64,000 bases of DNA from Pocillopora verrucosa (Eukaryota; Cnidaria; Anthozoa; Scleractinia; Pocilloporidae). The position numbers and the translations under genes were made by a program. Below the pieces are notes generated by a model. It ran no database searches, had not been told where the DNA came from, and saw only the letters and a list, made by a program, of their open reading frames with translations. The DNA lies in the NCBI RefSeq assembly GCF_036669915.1, contig NC_089316.1, positions 26,479,825-26,543,824 of the forward strand, given 5' to 3'. Positions 11,649 through 24,128 of this stretch are shown piece after piece. The first letter of the stretch is position 1. Each line of letters opens with the position of its first letter.

Positions 11649-14600
11649 TACTGTGGGTTAATTTACGACCAGTCTATAACGACAAATCACGAGAAAAAGA
11701 AAAGTTACTTTTTACCAGCCCTACAGGTATAACTAATCAATCCTTTAAATTCATAAGTTGAACATGAAACTAGGTTTGAAATGCGCACAAGTGATTACTG
11801 CAGCTCTCTCCTTCCAAGATCTTCATGCATCTCTTCCCGCGCGCATTTTAGTGAGGAGACGAGAGGTAACTGATGACCGCTGTTTAACGACTGAATCAAA
11901 ATAAAGATTGAAAGTAGTTTTTGTAACTCGTTTTATTTCCAGTAATTTACCATCTGCGAAACAACGTTCATCTTTGTCCTTTCCAGCCTTAAGACTTTCA
12001 CTCCTCATGTTATCAGGATCTCATACAAATCCTAGTTAGCAGGTAGCAATTCTTTAAAGCAACTAATTTACTTGCGCTAGAGGTTCAATTTAGTTTAAAA
12101 ATCATCCCACATTATAGAGGCGATAAGATCTTGATGAAAACATACAACAATCAATTTGATCTTTAAATTGTCATTCCTCTCTGTTCGAATAATTTTTCGT
12201 TTATCTAATCATCAAGATTTGACTTTAAGTGTCGTAACATGAAGTGAACTGAGCACCACTGACCGGTAACCGCGGGAACAGCAAGGGAGGTTGTAATCGT
12301 TTGCTGTTAGGTAAATCAAGAGTTAAAATCTCTTGATGGTAGTTACATAAAATTCTGTTGCATTAACTTGTTTCGTCTTCCTTACTAGTCAGAGATCGGA
12401 ACATAGAGCTTCTCGAAAATTGAAACTAGTTAATTAATTGAGAGGCAGTCTGCATATCAAGAAAGGCTTGATTAAGATGGCGTGGAATTGTCACTGTGGT
12501 ATGGAGCTAATAAGCACTCTGTATTTAATAACATCTTGCTCCTCAAAGAATTGTTTACATAACAAATTTTACGAGTGTACAAGGTTCTAATGTTTTTTTC
12601 GCTAGAAGATGTGAACGAGAATGCTTTGCCGAACGCTGTACCCATGGAATTTTACAATTGGGTAAATTCGCTTAAGCCGGTTTTCATGTCGTTTTTTTTT
12701 GCGTGCGTAAGTTTCATTTACTTGACGCGCGCAAGAATTTTGACACAATGCTTTTTCCTAAGGGGAATTTAATTGATGAACACGCGAACTGTCTTTTCAT
12801 TATCTTTTTTTTTTCGCTTTATGCCAGACAAGACATGTATAAATTATAGCCCTCTTTTACCAAACATACTGCAAACTACGCTCTATATGGTATGCGATAG
12901 TTCGCATTTGTGAAAATTGAGTTATTTCCATTATCTGTAAACAATCAAGCTAGATAAGAAATAAGAGTATATTTTTATGCATGGACGTAATGTCATTACG
13001 GAATCCAACCCGCAGGAGTAACGTTGGTATGATTTGTAAATACTGTGATGTTGTTCAGATTACAAGCCAGCGAGGACTCGAAAACGACGTAACTGGCCTT
13101 CGGGTAATCGTGTGAATAAGTGACACAAAGCAGTTTCACCGGCCGGGTGTGCTTGATAAGTTTCTTGAGTGAAAAAGAAAGTCGAAAGCTTAAGGCAACA
13201 GCTACAGGATGGTGAGATTAGATCTAATCTTTTCAGAACTTCTCACACTTCCAGTTTATTTGTTCACCATAGAATAGAAAGCTTTTTGTTCTCCGGCTGA
13301 AGATCAAGAGATGAAATTATGAAACATGGTCTGTAGCTGAACTGAACTCCAAGGCTGTCCCGCATAAGTGAGCCAGAGGCAATTACAACAGATGCTGGAG
13401 TTGAATAATTTGTGCTTACCTTTGAGTGCGTGAAGCACAGATGAACGAATTTTTATCGTCTTTGTGTTTTGAATAGTGGTTGGGAAACTTTATTGTCGTC
13501 GCTTCATATTTTTGAGCCCACGCGAGGAGGAGATTCGCAGCTCTGGATGCGAAAACACGCCCATCGGATGAGCCGACTTCGAAAGACTTATCTGCAATAA
13601 AATTGAGAAGAGGGTGTCGGTAAGAAAGAAAAACAGCAAGAAAACGAGAAACAATAACCACAGACGAGTTGAGAATTTCGAAGGTTCAAAAGCTAGTCTC
13701 GCATTGGGTGACTTAGGCGAAACCAAAACTCAATTCTTTTCAGAAAGCACATTACACTTACACCGACAAGTGAGAGATACTCACGAAGCTTTTGTAAGTC
13801 ACTAAAACGCGTCTTACTTGTTGTCATCTGAATAAATCAGGTCTTGTATAGTGTTCTATCCTGCTGCGAAAAATTTTAACCACATCAAGGCTCAACCGCG
13901 AATTTTTTTTTATGGCACGTACAGTTTTAAAAGACCAGCGCGGAGAAGCAAGGTAAAAGACTTCCTCACACAGTTTGAAGAAGTGGAGCTACCCACCGTA
14001 CATTTGTGGGCGGATTTGATGCTTATCTTGAAGAAATAAAGACTGGAAAAATCCAGAAAAGTAGATCTTGCTACAATACCGGTCGTTTTCTTTGGAGAGC
14101 AAAGTAATTAATATTTAATGCATAAATTTTTAACACAGAAAAGAAACAAAGAGAAAATAAAATAAATATCTTAAAAAGTTATGGGAATATAGACTTTGTT
14201 ATCAATAAATTTGCTGTGACACAGGCGACAGGCTAAGAAAAAATATACCAACAACATTAAAATTATATGGAATAGGCGTTGCTTTGGGGTTTGTCTCGAG
14301 ATTTTATGTAAACATACCCTCATTTGGAATTGTCTTTAAATCAAGATCATTGTTAAATTCTGTCCTAATAAAAAATTTACGAAGCGATCATCAATTCGCC
14401 TGAGCGAAATTAAAACAAAAAAACTGTTTCATTCTCGAGTGAGGGGCTAAATGCTAACCACGGGTACTAATATGTAACACAACTGGAAAATTAAATGCAA
14501 AAAAAATTGATCAAATAATGAGACAATTTTCAGGAGTATCTCTCAATGTTGTCGATCAATCCATGGTGTTGCATATGAATGTTGTATACATTTTTCTGGA

Positions 14601-17600
14601 TCGTTCATGGTTTGGGCAAATGTGATAAAAGATAAGCGTTATTTAGACTAGCAAAAGACAATTGATTTAATCTTTAAACAGGTGAAACTTCACTTTAATT
14701 GTACAAAAAGTTGAATATTTGTATGCAAAATTTATTCAGGTTGGAACGCAATTTTTTTCTTTTTCACTGATGGTGGAGCTAAAACGGTGTTATTTTGGCA
14801 AAAAAAAATTTGAAGAAGAGAAAATGATTTCGATAGTGTTCACAATTTTCAGTAATGCTAAATACTTAGCCAGCGGTTTACTTGAACAAAGAGCACGTTT
14901 ACCTCAGGATGTCACGAGATCCCGCCGGATAATTTTACCCCATACAAAGTCACACCTTTTCTCCTTTGAACACAATGATGCATCGAATGCATTCAAAATG
15001 ACATAACCAACCAAGAGTGAGGATTTTTTTTTAACAAAACACAAAATTATTTGAGATCAGAGACCAATCTGTTCTTCTCCATTGTTGCCTGTACCGGGTT
15101 CTCTTTGAACAAGTTAGGAGAATTTACTTTTAAATATGTTTCGATAAAACTCTAGGACTGATGCATTCGTCTCTTCTCAGTTTCTGATTTCGGTATAATG
15201 TTCTAATTTTATAGGAAGAAATCATATTTTTAGCTTTTCTGAGAATGAAAAGGTTAAAGGTAAAGGTTTTTGAACCCAAACTGACACCACCAAAGAATTG
15301 ATTGTGGGATCTTAAATACTGCTGTCGAATAGATTGAATGCTAAGCTTCACTTGTGATGCAAATCGCTCCAGCTGGCTTGAAATTTCTCTAATTAACACC
15401 TCAATTTAAATCACCCTTAAGATTTTAATTTAGAATTGAAAAATCAAATAAAAGGTAAGTCAAAATTAAATCAGAAATTAAGGGGTAGCCTTTTTTTTTT
15501 GTTAACTTGTTCTGTTTACAAATTTGTTAAGTATAAGATATTGAAGGTTGAAACACACATTAATCAAAGTGTAACTGGCTCATTACAATCAAAGTTTCGG
15601 ACCATTAGAAAGAAATGATTGCACTGAATTGTTCGCAGGGATGGAAAAGTGAAACCAACTCGACGTAAACAAGCATTAATACGAATAACAAACGAAACAG
15701 CCAAACCTAATCTATTATTGAATTAACGCTGTTCCCCGTTCCGCGTTCAGTCTTTTCCGAGAACATTCGTTTCTGCAGTGAATGAATTTTGAAGACATTC
15801 AACACGGCACGAATCGGCAGAACTGTGCAGATACAGGTAGACGATAACATTTTACCGTCAATCGTCTATTGCCTCTTATTTACGTTGCAAATGATGCGAC
15901 GTGTTATATTGGATTAAAACATGTGGTTTACGGACAACTTTTACTGATTGCTACCACTACATGAGCGAGTGTTATGGGAATTTATGCGGCTGCGATAGCC
16001 AGATACGGGCCCAAAAAAAGTCAAGGGTTTTATTTAAATTTCAAAAGCCTCACTAAATCGTACCGCAGACAAGATTGTGAGCCCAACTACGTACCACGCA
16101 GAGTAAATAAATCACATTAAATATAGTTCTACAAGTGAATAACTACCGTATTTCCAGGTCATTTTTGTGAATATTACTTTAATTTATCACAGAGCGCACT
16201 TGTCAGTTAAGCGAAGTAAACTTCTGTTTGAAACACACCCCTTAAATGCGTAATTAAGTTATCGAGAAAGTTGAAGGTTTTTATGCTTCAAATTTGAGTC
16301 ATGTTTGAAATAAGAGTTCACTAGAAAACAAACCAATTCTGAAAGAGATGCAAGTTGTTTTACTTTGAATAATGAATATCTTTATAATTTTTCCAATTTA
16401 CAAATCTATTACCAGCTTTGTTCAGCAGTAGCTTTGCCTCGCCATAAGAGTCTTCCCCATAAATTTCCCGCACACAAATTATAATAATTTACTGTAAAAC
16501 TTTGCACTTTAACGCGCTACATAGCAAGGTTGTTAAAATCGCACCAATTACTTTACGAAACCCGAAAAAAAAAAAAGATTTCAAATGAAAGCGAAAAAAA
16601 AGCTGACTGCATCTGCAAAATTTGCCAACATACCTGAATTCGATAGGATTCTGTTCCTCGTCTCGGATGTGCAGCTAAAACTTGGAATGATTCTTGTTTA
16701 TTCCTGAAAGGCGACGAATGTTTTATTAATGTCCCACCAGTTCGGGTGGCATAAAACTAAATATTATTCAGGCTTATGATTGGTCGTCACCTTACCATCC
16801 TGCCATAGTGATTCAACTGGACTAAAACAAATTGATAGCATCCCATAGTGTGGCCATTGTTCCGCAAACTCTGCTCGCGACACGACAGATCTGTCAAAAT
16901 TATTACAACTTTCCTTCTATTTCCTACTTGCAAAAAAGCATGATCAATTTCTTGCAGTTTTAACAAACAAAAAAATGCGTCAGAATGATTATTTCGTTAA
17001 GGTTTTCTAGTCGTTTGATGAAAAGAAATTCGTAGTGGATGAATTCCCATGAGATGAATAAGTTCTTTGTTTGAAGAACGTGTCGCTTAATGACCTCTGA
17101 TGGAAATTCTCAATTAAGACAAAGGACATAGGTGACTTTACGCTGGTGGTAAAACGTAACTCAATTTTCTATTTGTTCTTTTTTGTGTTAAGAACTGTAA
17201 GAAATGTCGGGAAAAATAAAATAACTTTCTGATCAGGAATTAAAAGTGACATTGCTTCTCTTCTCACGCCAGAGTGCTAAAAGATCTTTTCACTGCGACA
17301 GGATCCTTTATCCCCAAATTAAAAAACGAAAACATAAACAAACCGTAAAATGGATTTACGAAACTAAATTAATGGAAGTAAGCCAGGGAGATTTGCGTGC
17401 CAAGAGCCGTGTTTTCAATTTTGATGTCTGTCTTCAATGGTAGGACGTTGATTCGACTCCCATTAAGAAACCTCGTCTCACACTGAGTGATCGTCCCTTG
17501 CACCGGTCCACGGTGCTAATTTATCATATTTTATCACAAGACAAAAAAAAACCCTTTTCAGACATGCTTTTTTAGCATATTTAAGGAATTACTTGTTTTT

Positions 17601-18464
17601 AATTACTTAATTCTCGTGTTACAACAACCATAATCTTTTCTGATACCAAAAGATTATTTCAAAGCACGGGCCAAAATCTGAATTATATATTTTAAGTTTT
17701 CGTTTCTTCACCTCCGAGGAGGTAAACCTCTCACCAGAATTTCCCGAGCGAATTGGAAAAAAAACTTAAGTAACCACAATGATTCTCGCAAGCGAGCTGC
17801 AATTGAAGCAATAACAGAGAAGAAGTCTGAAAAAAATTCAGTTTTCGACGACATTCGAACTCATGCCTCCCAAGTACTAGTTTGTACCGCTACTATAGAC
17901 GGAGAACGAAGCCATTCGTGACGAAAGTGGCGCAGTTTAGAGGGTTCTTCTTTCACGAAGAGGAAACTGTTCATACTGTTTAGTTTGTTTCAGTGTTTGT
18001 TTTTAAACGAAACAAAATTGATTATCATCTGCATGTCAAAGAAAATTTTTATCATCGAAAATTATGATGAGGAAAAAAATACAGAAAAGGTAAATTTCAA
18101 TTTGAAAGATATACTATTCCGTGGGAACCCTACTGGTTTTATTTCTCCACCAAATTGGCCAACATTTTAGAAGTATTCTGTACAATTACACTAATTGACA
18201 ATCTTGATATATTTATCTGACACATCTCGAGATGAACCCACAACAAATTTGAAATTATTATTTTACAACCGAATCAGGTGAGCAAATTGCCTTTGCTGGC
18301 ATAACCGCCATTTGCAAAAGATGCTTTAGAAAATACGATATCAGTTATAACAGTTGAGACTCCTTTCTTCTTTCGGGACCATTGGTTTCTGTATCATAGT
18401 GCACGCATGAGTTTTCGCCGTTAGCATCGGTTAGATGATTTTTATTTCCCATAAACTTTGACTT
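11649..18464. other. Gene-free stretch between the K+ channel and the mGluR-like gene
   Basis: Only short ORFs without recognisable domains or credible splice context. AT-rich with A/T homopolymers. It would hold the K+ channel promoter (near 11650-12100) and any alternative 3' exons of the mGluR-like gene; I could not identify either with confidence. Confidence 0.6.
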
Positions 18465-18670
18465 TTGTCTTCTGCATTCCTGCGCCTTTTATTTCAGTCT
18501 GCTCAGCTTCCTTTTCCAACTGCAACATGTTTTCTGCACTTTTCAATTGCGCCATGTTCCCTCGCTCTTTCCACCCGCGACTTGTTTTCCCGCGCTTTTC
18601 ACCGGATCCATAATACTCTTTCTACCCGCCTGCTACATGTTTTCGCACGCGTTTCACCTACAACATTTTA
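18465..18670 (+). repeat. Degenerate minisatellite of about 28-29 bp
   Basis: Successive diverged units share the pattern TTTTCxACxTGCxACATGTTTTC...CGC (for example CAACTGCAACATGTTTTCTG and CACCCGCGACTTGTTTTCCC). About five or six units. The pyrimidine-rich repeat creates overlapping open frames of 60-108 codons that are best read as repeat artefacts. Confidence 0.55.
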
Positions 18671-19524
18671 TGGGTGGCATGCGTACCGACACCTTTCAGC
18701 AAAGATCATCTTCCCGCTTTTTTTGCTCTGCTTTCTGATTGGCTCACTATCATCCAATCTCTATCGAGAATGGTTCTGTCTCTGGAAATGAAGGACATTT
18801 TCATGCTATTTTCAAGCGTCCTTAGAAGCAGTGCCAAGTTTCAGAAGTCAAATTGCTGTGAAACTGGGTACCTGAGGTTGACTCAGATGCTGTGTTCTTC
18901 CGTTCTTGATCGTTTTGTTCGTGATTAAACTTGGCGTCGAGGGGGCGCTGCCGTTAAACTTGCGGAAAGACTGACCTGCAGAATCGTATATTCAAGATAT
19001 CTTATCATTGAAAACCCAGTGAGTAAAGAACAGAAAAACGGTACGAGCGAGGAGTAAATATTGAAGATTTGGTTTCAGGGGAGATTGAGGGGCTTTGCAT
19101 TTCGGTAAGAAAAATTTTTTGCTCATGAGATCGAGCTGGAGAGAGAGGAAATCAACATTCGGCAAACAAGCGGTCAAACGTGAGGCACGCTAAAGGAGAT
19201 CAATTCTGGTCGGCCGCGCGTCAGTCTCCTGAACAAAATTTCAGAGAAAGGCATTGGACTCGACCGTTGTCTAGCAAAATAGGCATATGGTAATTGAAAA
19301 AGTTCATAAGAATCTTTTAAAAGGGAAGAGAAATGGGGAAAATGAAAACTCGAACACAGAGCTTAAACAAGTGCGGGTATCTTGTTGATTCGACATTTTG
19401 TTTTGGGCCGTGACTTATCGCTGGATTGTATGGTTGTTTGTTACTCGTGTGAGCCAACTTGGTTCTGACAAACTGAAAGCGCGCTTCGTCACAACGTTTG
19501 CACGTGCGCAGACGTTTGACCGCT

Positions 19525-22500
19525 CTATTCATTCAGCGAAGACTTACCATTGAAAACAATGTCTGCCTCCGGTACATTTAAGTCAAAAGACTTTGATCTT
19601 GAGCGCAGTCTGGAATTGCTCCTGATATTCTTCTCGGGTTTGAATAACACAATGTAGACTTTTGGCAAGAAGATAAAGATTAAGATTGTTGTAGCGCTGA
19701 TAACAGAGCTGAAAGCCAGCGCAATGGCTTGGAATCCTCCTCCTATTCCATAATACACCGGGACGAAAGCGATCCATATCACGCATGTTGTGTACATGCA
19801 GAAACCAATAAATTTAGCCTCGTTAAAATTCAACGGGGTTTTACGAGTTCTGAACGCGTAATATGTGCAAAATATTATAAGGACGGCATTGTAGCCGAAC
19901 AAGCTTACCATTCCAACAGTACTTATGTTACATTTGATAAGTACAAAGTCTTTTTGCTCGTATGATGCAATGGCCTTCGGCGGTCGAATCAAGAGCTCTG
20001 TGATGGCCATGGCGAGCTCCGGAGCAATTATAACGGCAGTTATGAGAAGTTGAGACTTTGGGCTAATGAAAGAAGGTGATTTTATCCCGCTGAAAATGCG
20101 CGCAATTCTATTCGTGCGCACTAATAAGGAAGAATAACACACACAGAAACACAAACCAATTCCAAATCTTTGAATCGCGCAGACAACTTTGCCTGGATTC
20201 GAAACCATCACGAAAGCAAAACTGTAGCAGAGTAGTATTCCAGCAAGAAGGATAATGGATAATTCGTGTCCTGAAGCTTTTATGAGCGGTGTTTGAGCGA
20301 ATTTAACAAACACAACACAAACAGTGACAGTGGCAAGAATTCCTAGAGACGCAAATACGCCAACTACAACGATCCACACTTTGTTGAGATATACTTCATG
20401 TAAAGGTTCGCAGCCGTCGAACGTAGCATTTGGCCTAGTTCCCTTGTCACAAGTCTTGCACGTGAAGTCATTTTCAACGTAAGAGTCTGCGTCACAGTCT
20501 TCGCATGTCCAGCAGCAGACCGTATCGCGTATGCGCCTTATAGCGTGGGGTCCACAAGGCTTTCCACAATGTGATTCAAGGTAGTTATTTGCTCTGTAAA
20601 GTGCGTGAGAGTCCATCGTCAATTTTCCTTCGACCCAGCTTCCCAGTTTCGTATAGGAAGCACTGTAAGAGTTTCTAAATGCGTAGAAGTCGTACTTTCC
20701 AGCACTGTCGCCGTTGGCATCGAATTTCACCAGCCCAGTTGTGCCATTAAAAGACACGTTCCGCAAATACCACAATAGCACAGAGCGATCCAATTTCTTC
20801 ATGGCCGAGCAGAGGCCTGGTACTGGGCCGCAGATGTTTCGGTGCATCGCATGAAGCGCGTGCGCAAATGAAAACACCGCATCGATGACAAAAGGAACTT
20901 TAGCATCGAATCTGTCCAGAACTGAAAAACGATTCTCTGGGAAAAGACAACGAGGATTTCCTGACAATGGGCCTTTTCCAAATTTGCAATTGAAACGCTT
21001 CTCCCAGTATTCTTTAAACCAAGGGTTTCTTGAGTTGTTCAGTGGATTCAGCTTCGAAAAATAATTGTAAAATGGCTTTAATTGCGTTTCAAACGTTTGA
21101 AATTCGATGGTAATGGCGCCATCAGCGACATCTTCCAAACCTTCAACATGACGAAGTCTTGTCCCCCAAAAATCACTTGCAAGCCAGATAAATCGCTTCT
21201 TCTCGCCTCGATTCTGCGCTCTTTTAGCGGCTTGGAGCATTGAACGAAGATCTTCAGCATTGCAAAACATCACAACTACACGAATATCCTTCTCTGTAAG
21301 AAATCGTTCTATGATCTGGTCATATTCTTCCTCAGTAAAATCTGGTTCTAATTGCCGATGGTCAGCAATACAAACGTTGCTCATAACCGAGAATTTTTCC
21401 AAGATCTCCATTCCCTGTTCACCATAGCTGCCGCGCGAATGAACCGCGAAGACCGCTGACCAGTTCATGAATGTAATGATGTCTATCATGGCTCGCGCTT
21501 GATATGAGTCCGGGGGGACAGTTCGCACGAAGTATTCAAACCTGTCCTTGTCGCTCAACTCAGCGCTTGTTGCAGCATAGCTGACTTGCGGGACTTCAAA
21601 CAGACGAAGGAGGCTGGCCACCTATAATGCAAATGATACCACTGTTATAACCTAAGTGTTGTCACAATATGATTATTAAAATCGTAGAGACACCACTCAT
21701 AACCCAGATAGGGGCTGTAAACTTCCCCAAACAGTCGTGTTACCTGTACTGTAGTAATGCTGTACGATGGCCCCACTACCCCCACCAGCGCAGATTTTTT
21801 CTTCACCTCAGGGGTCCCTACCAGGGAACTGCATATTTCTTCCCTCTTGGTCAGTGTACCAAGCACAAAATTCAGGCACTGTTCTAAAGCAGTGTTTACT
21901 GTTCCACAGTCGTCGCGAATTTCCATGCCCAGGGTTATGTTTGGGAGAAGAGTGCTGTTTTTGTTCACCTTGAAGAGAAAAGAAAAGTGTTGTTTTCAAT
22001 ACAGTAGGATGCAAGTTTTAAATATAGAAAGTGTTGATTGCAATGTACGTCATGTTTAGTTTGCCCTACCCACGCGGTACTGGGTTTAGTTTGCTTATTA
22101 TGGTCTAGACCATATGCTCGAGTTCGTTGTTTTCGCGTTTCGCTTATGTCACGTTTTTCCTTCAGGCTCATAAATCTTCTAAGCAGTTTTTCGTTTCGTA
22201 TTCGTTTCGTTGAGTTTCCTTAATTTGAGTGTTATTGTTTCCCTTTTTCTTTTACTCAAACCATATCTTACGAGTCATATAATAAAGATTACACGCATTG
22301 ACAGATCAAGTCGAATATTTATTTACTGAAAGTTTGAGCTCAGTAATAGGAAAACGTAGACTACAGTGTCAGGAAATCAGAACTCAAAAATACATCACGT
22401 GATCAGCGCTTGGCGCCAAAGGCGGGAAAGCAAGCGAGACCAAGTCGACAATGTCCAAACACTTGACGATTCCTCAAGAGGAACTAATTTTTGGAAACCT

Positions 22501-24051
22501 TTTCGAAAGTGGTTGCTCCTTTAGATGCAAGAAGCGTTTTTTTGACATTTACAAATGTGATTTGTCAAGGTGCCACGCGGTGTACGTTGTTTGAAAGTCT
22601 GATGACACAGATACCGACATGCAATGAAAATATTGAGTTTGAAATGATTCCAATATCAACAACCACATGCTGTGCGTCACAGCATGACGTCACAGAAAAT
22701 AGAGACTCCTGAAGTTTAATACGATCTGTATCGAAAAGAAAAAAAAATATCCTCCTGTTTTGGTTGAAAAGTTTTTGAAAAAATTATGTGATCATAAAAG
22801 ATTTAATGGAACGCTAGAAAGTGTTCGATTTGATATTTGTTATTGACGAGACAGCTAAATAGCAAATATTATAAAATTACTGAGGTCGGTTTGCTTTATA
22901 TAATTTTGTCTACCAAATCAGACGAACGATTTACAAATACTTCAAAACTGATCCGATTATCAACGATGACGTTTTTATCATTAAAATTCAAATCGATCTA
23001 GAAACTCGATTCACTACAAAAAAGGTGTCTTTCAGCTTTTTTTTTTTTTTACAGAAAAAAAAAACGAAACTAACGTTTATAAATCCTTCTGCCGTGCATT
23101 ATTGAATCGTACCATTCAATAAGCGGATAAAAGTATCAGTTAAAATTGTTAGGAAAAAAATGCATATTTGGAGTGACATTGAAAAGATTCATGGACCAAT
23201 ATAGTTCTTAAAAACCAAAGGATGATGTTTTTATTGAGCACAGTCAATGATTTAAAGACAGGAATAGGAATAACAGTGAAATGTACAATATGATTGTCCG
23301 AATGATTGCATAATAAGATCGAATACTTATTTAGCTTAAAAACGTCCCGTGCCCGCTCAAGACTTTTCCTTTCCATCTTACTACAACCCAGAACCAGATT
23401 AACATTCCTGTAAGCACTACGTGTAAAAAAAAACTGCTGTCTTGGAGAAGACTTTCGACACAACAATCGATGGATTTAAATTTTTTGCGACATCCAGTGA
23501 ACGGAGCTAAATATAGATCCTTGATTACCCAAATTTCAGGGACGCGATATGTGTAAATTATCGAGATCTCGGTCCTTACATTTTATTTTATCAATTCGAA
23601 ATAGTACGAATTAATTGTCGTGAAAGTGGCAGATAGCTGGGATCCAAGTTTGACTGATACACCACAAAAAATATTCACATTCGCTGAACGCGCAAGTACA
23701 ACACCAAGGCAACTTTTAATAAACATTTAAATGAAAATAGAAATTTACCTGATCCATTGCATACAACATGGCCTCCACACGGTGAATTCCGACCTGTTCA
23801 TTTAGTTCGCCGCACAAAGATGATCCGTTGCCTTTGGCGTGAACTGGGAAAAGTCCTCCCAGGAAAACGTCGCCCTCAATTCTCGCCACTTGTGATGCTG
23901 AAGGGCCCTCCTTTGTCGGAGTCGGGCTGGAGAGAGCACCGAACTCATGAGAATTATCTGGTTCATAAGTATTCGTGGTGTATACAACGGTGATTAAAGC
24001 GAGTGATAGGATGAATCGAGGAAGTACTAAAGATTCTTTAACAAGCAACAT
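19525..24051 (-). CDS. Metabotropic glutamate receptor-like class C GPCR, 3 coding exons
   Basis: Exons 24051-23749, 21968-21744, 21621-19525, all phase 0 with AG/GT borders; 2625 bp, 874 aa, the usual mGluR size. An N-terminal hydrophobic stretch (about 12-25) is a signal peptide. Venus-flytrap domain at about 55-510, cysteine-rich domain at about 527-580, seven TM helices at about 590-845, short tail. Positions that bind glutamate in mammalian mGlu1 (recalled numbering R78, S165, T188, D208, Y236, D318, K409) align to R91, S171, T194, D214, Y242, D326 and K451, all conserved. The loop cysteine that links protomers is also present (C147). The intracellular motif [16 protein letters not shown] is typical mGluR. 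Expected role: glutamate-gated G-protein signalling at the plasma membrane. A strong donor (AATG|GTAAGTCT) 20 nt before the stop suggests an alternative spliced tail. mGluR subgroup unresolved. Confidence 0.93.
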
Positions 24052-24128
24052 TGAAGCCTTTAAGCTTTGTAAGAGCAGTTAATCTTCTCGTGGTGTGAAG
24101 TTCTTTTGTCAGGTATGACAACAAATAT
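24052..24128 (-). other. Probable 5'-UTR part of the mGluR-like first coding exon
   Basis: A polypyrimidine tract and CAG acceptor (TTTTTACAATTGCAG) end at 24129 on the minus strand, so the exon holding the start codon probably begins at 24128 and is spliced to an upstream noncoding exon that I could not locate. Confidence 0.45.

Noticed and set aside
18465..18928. Overlapping 63-108 codon ORFs on the plus strand
   Set aside because: They arise from a pyrimidine-rich degenerate minisatellite that lacks stops in several frames.
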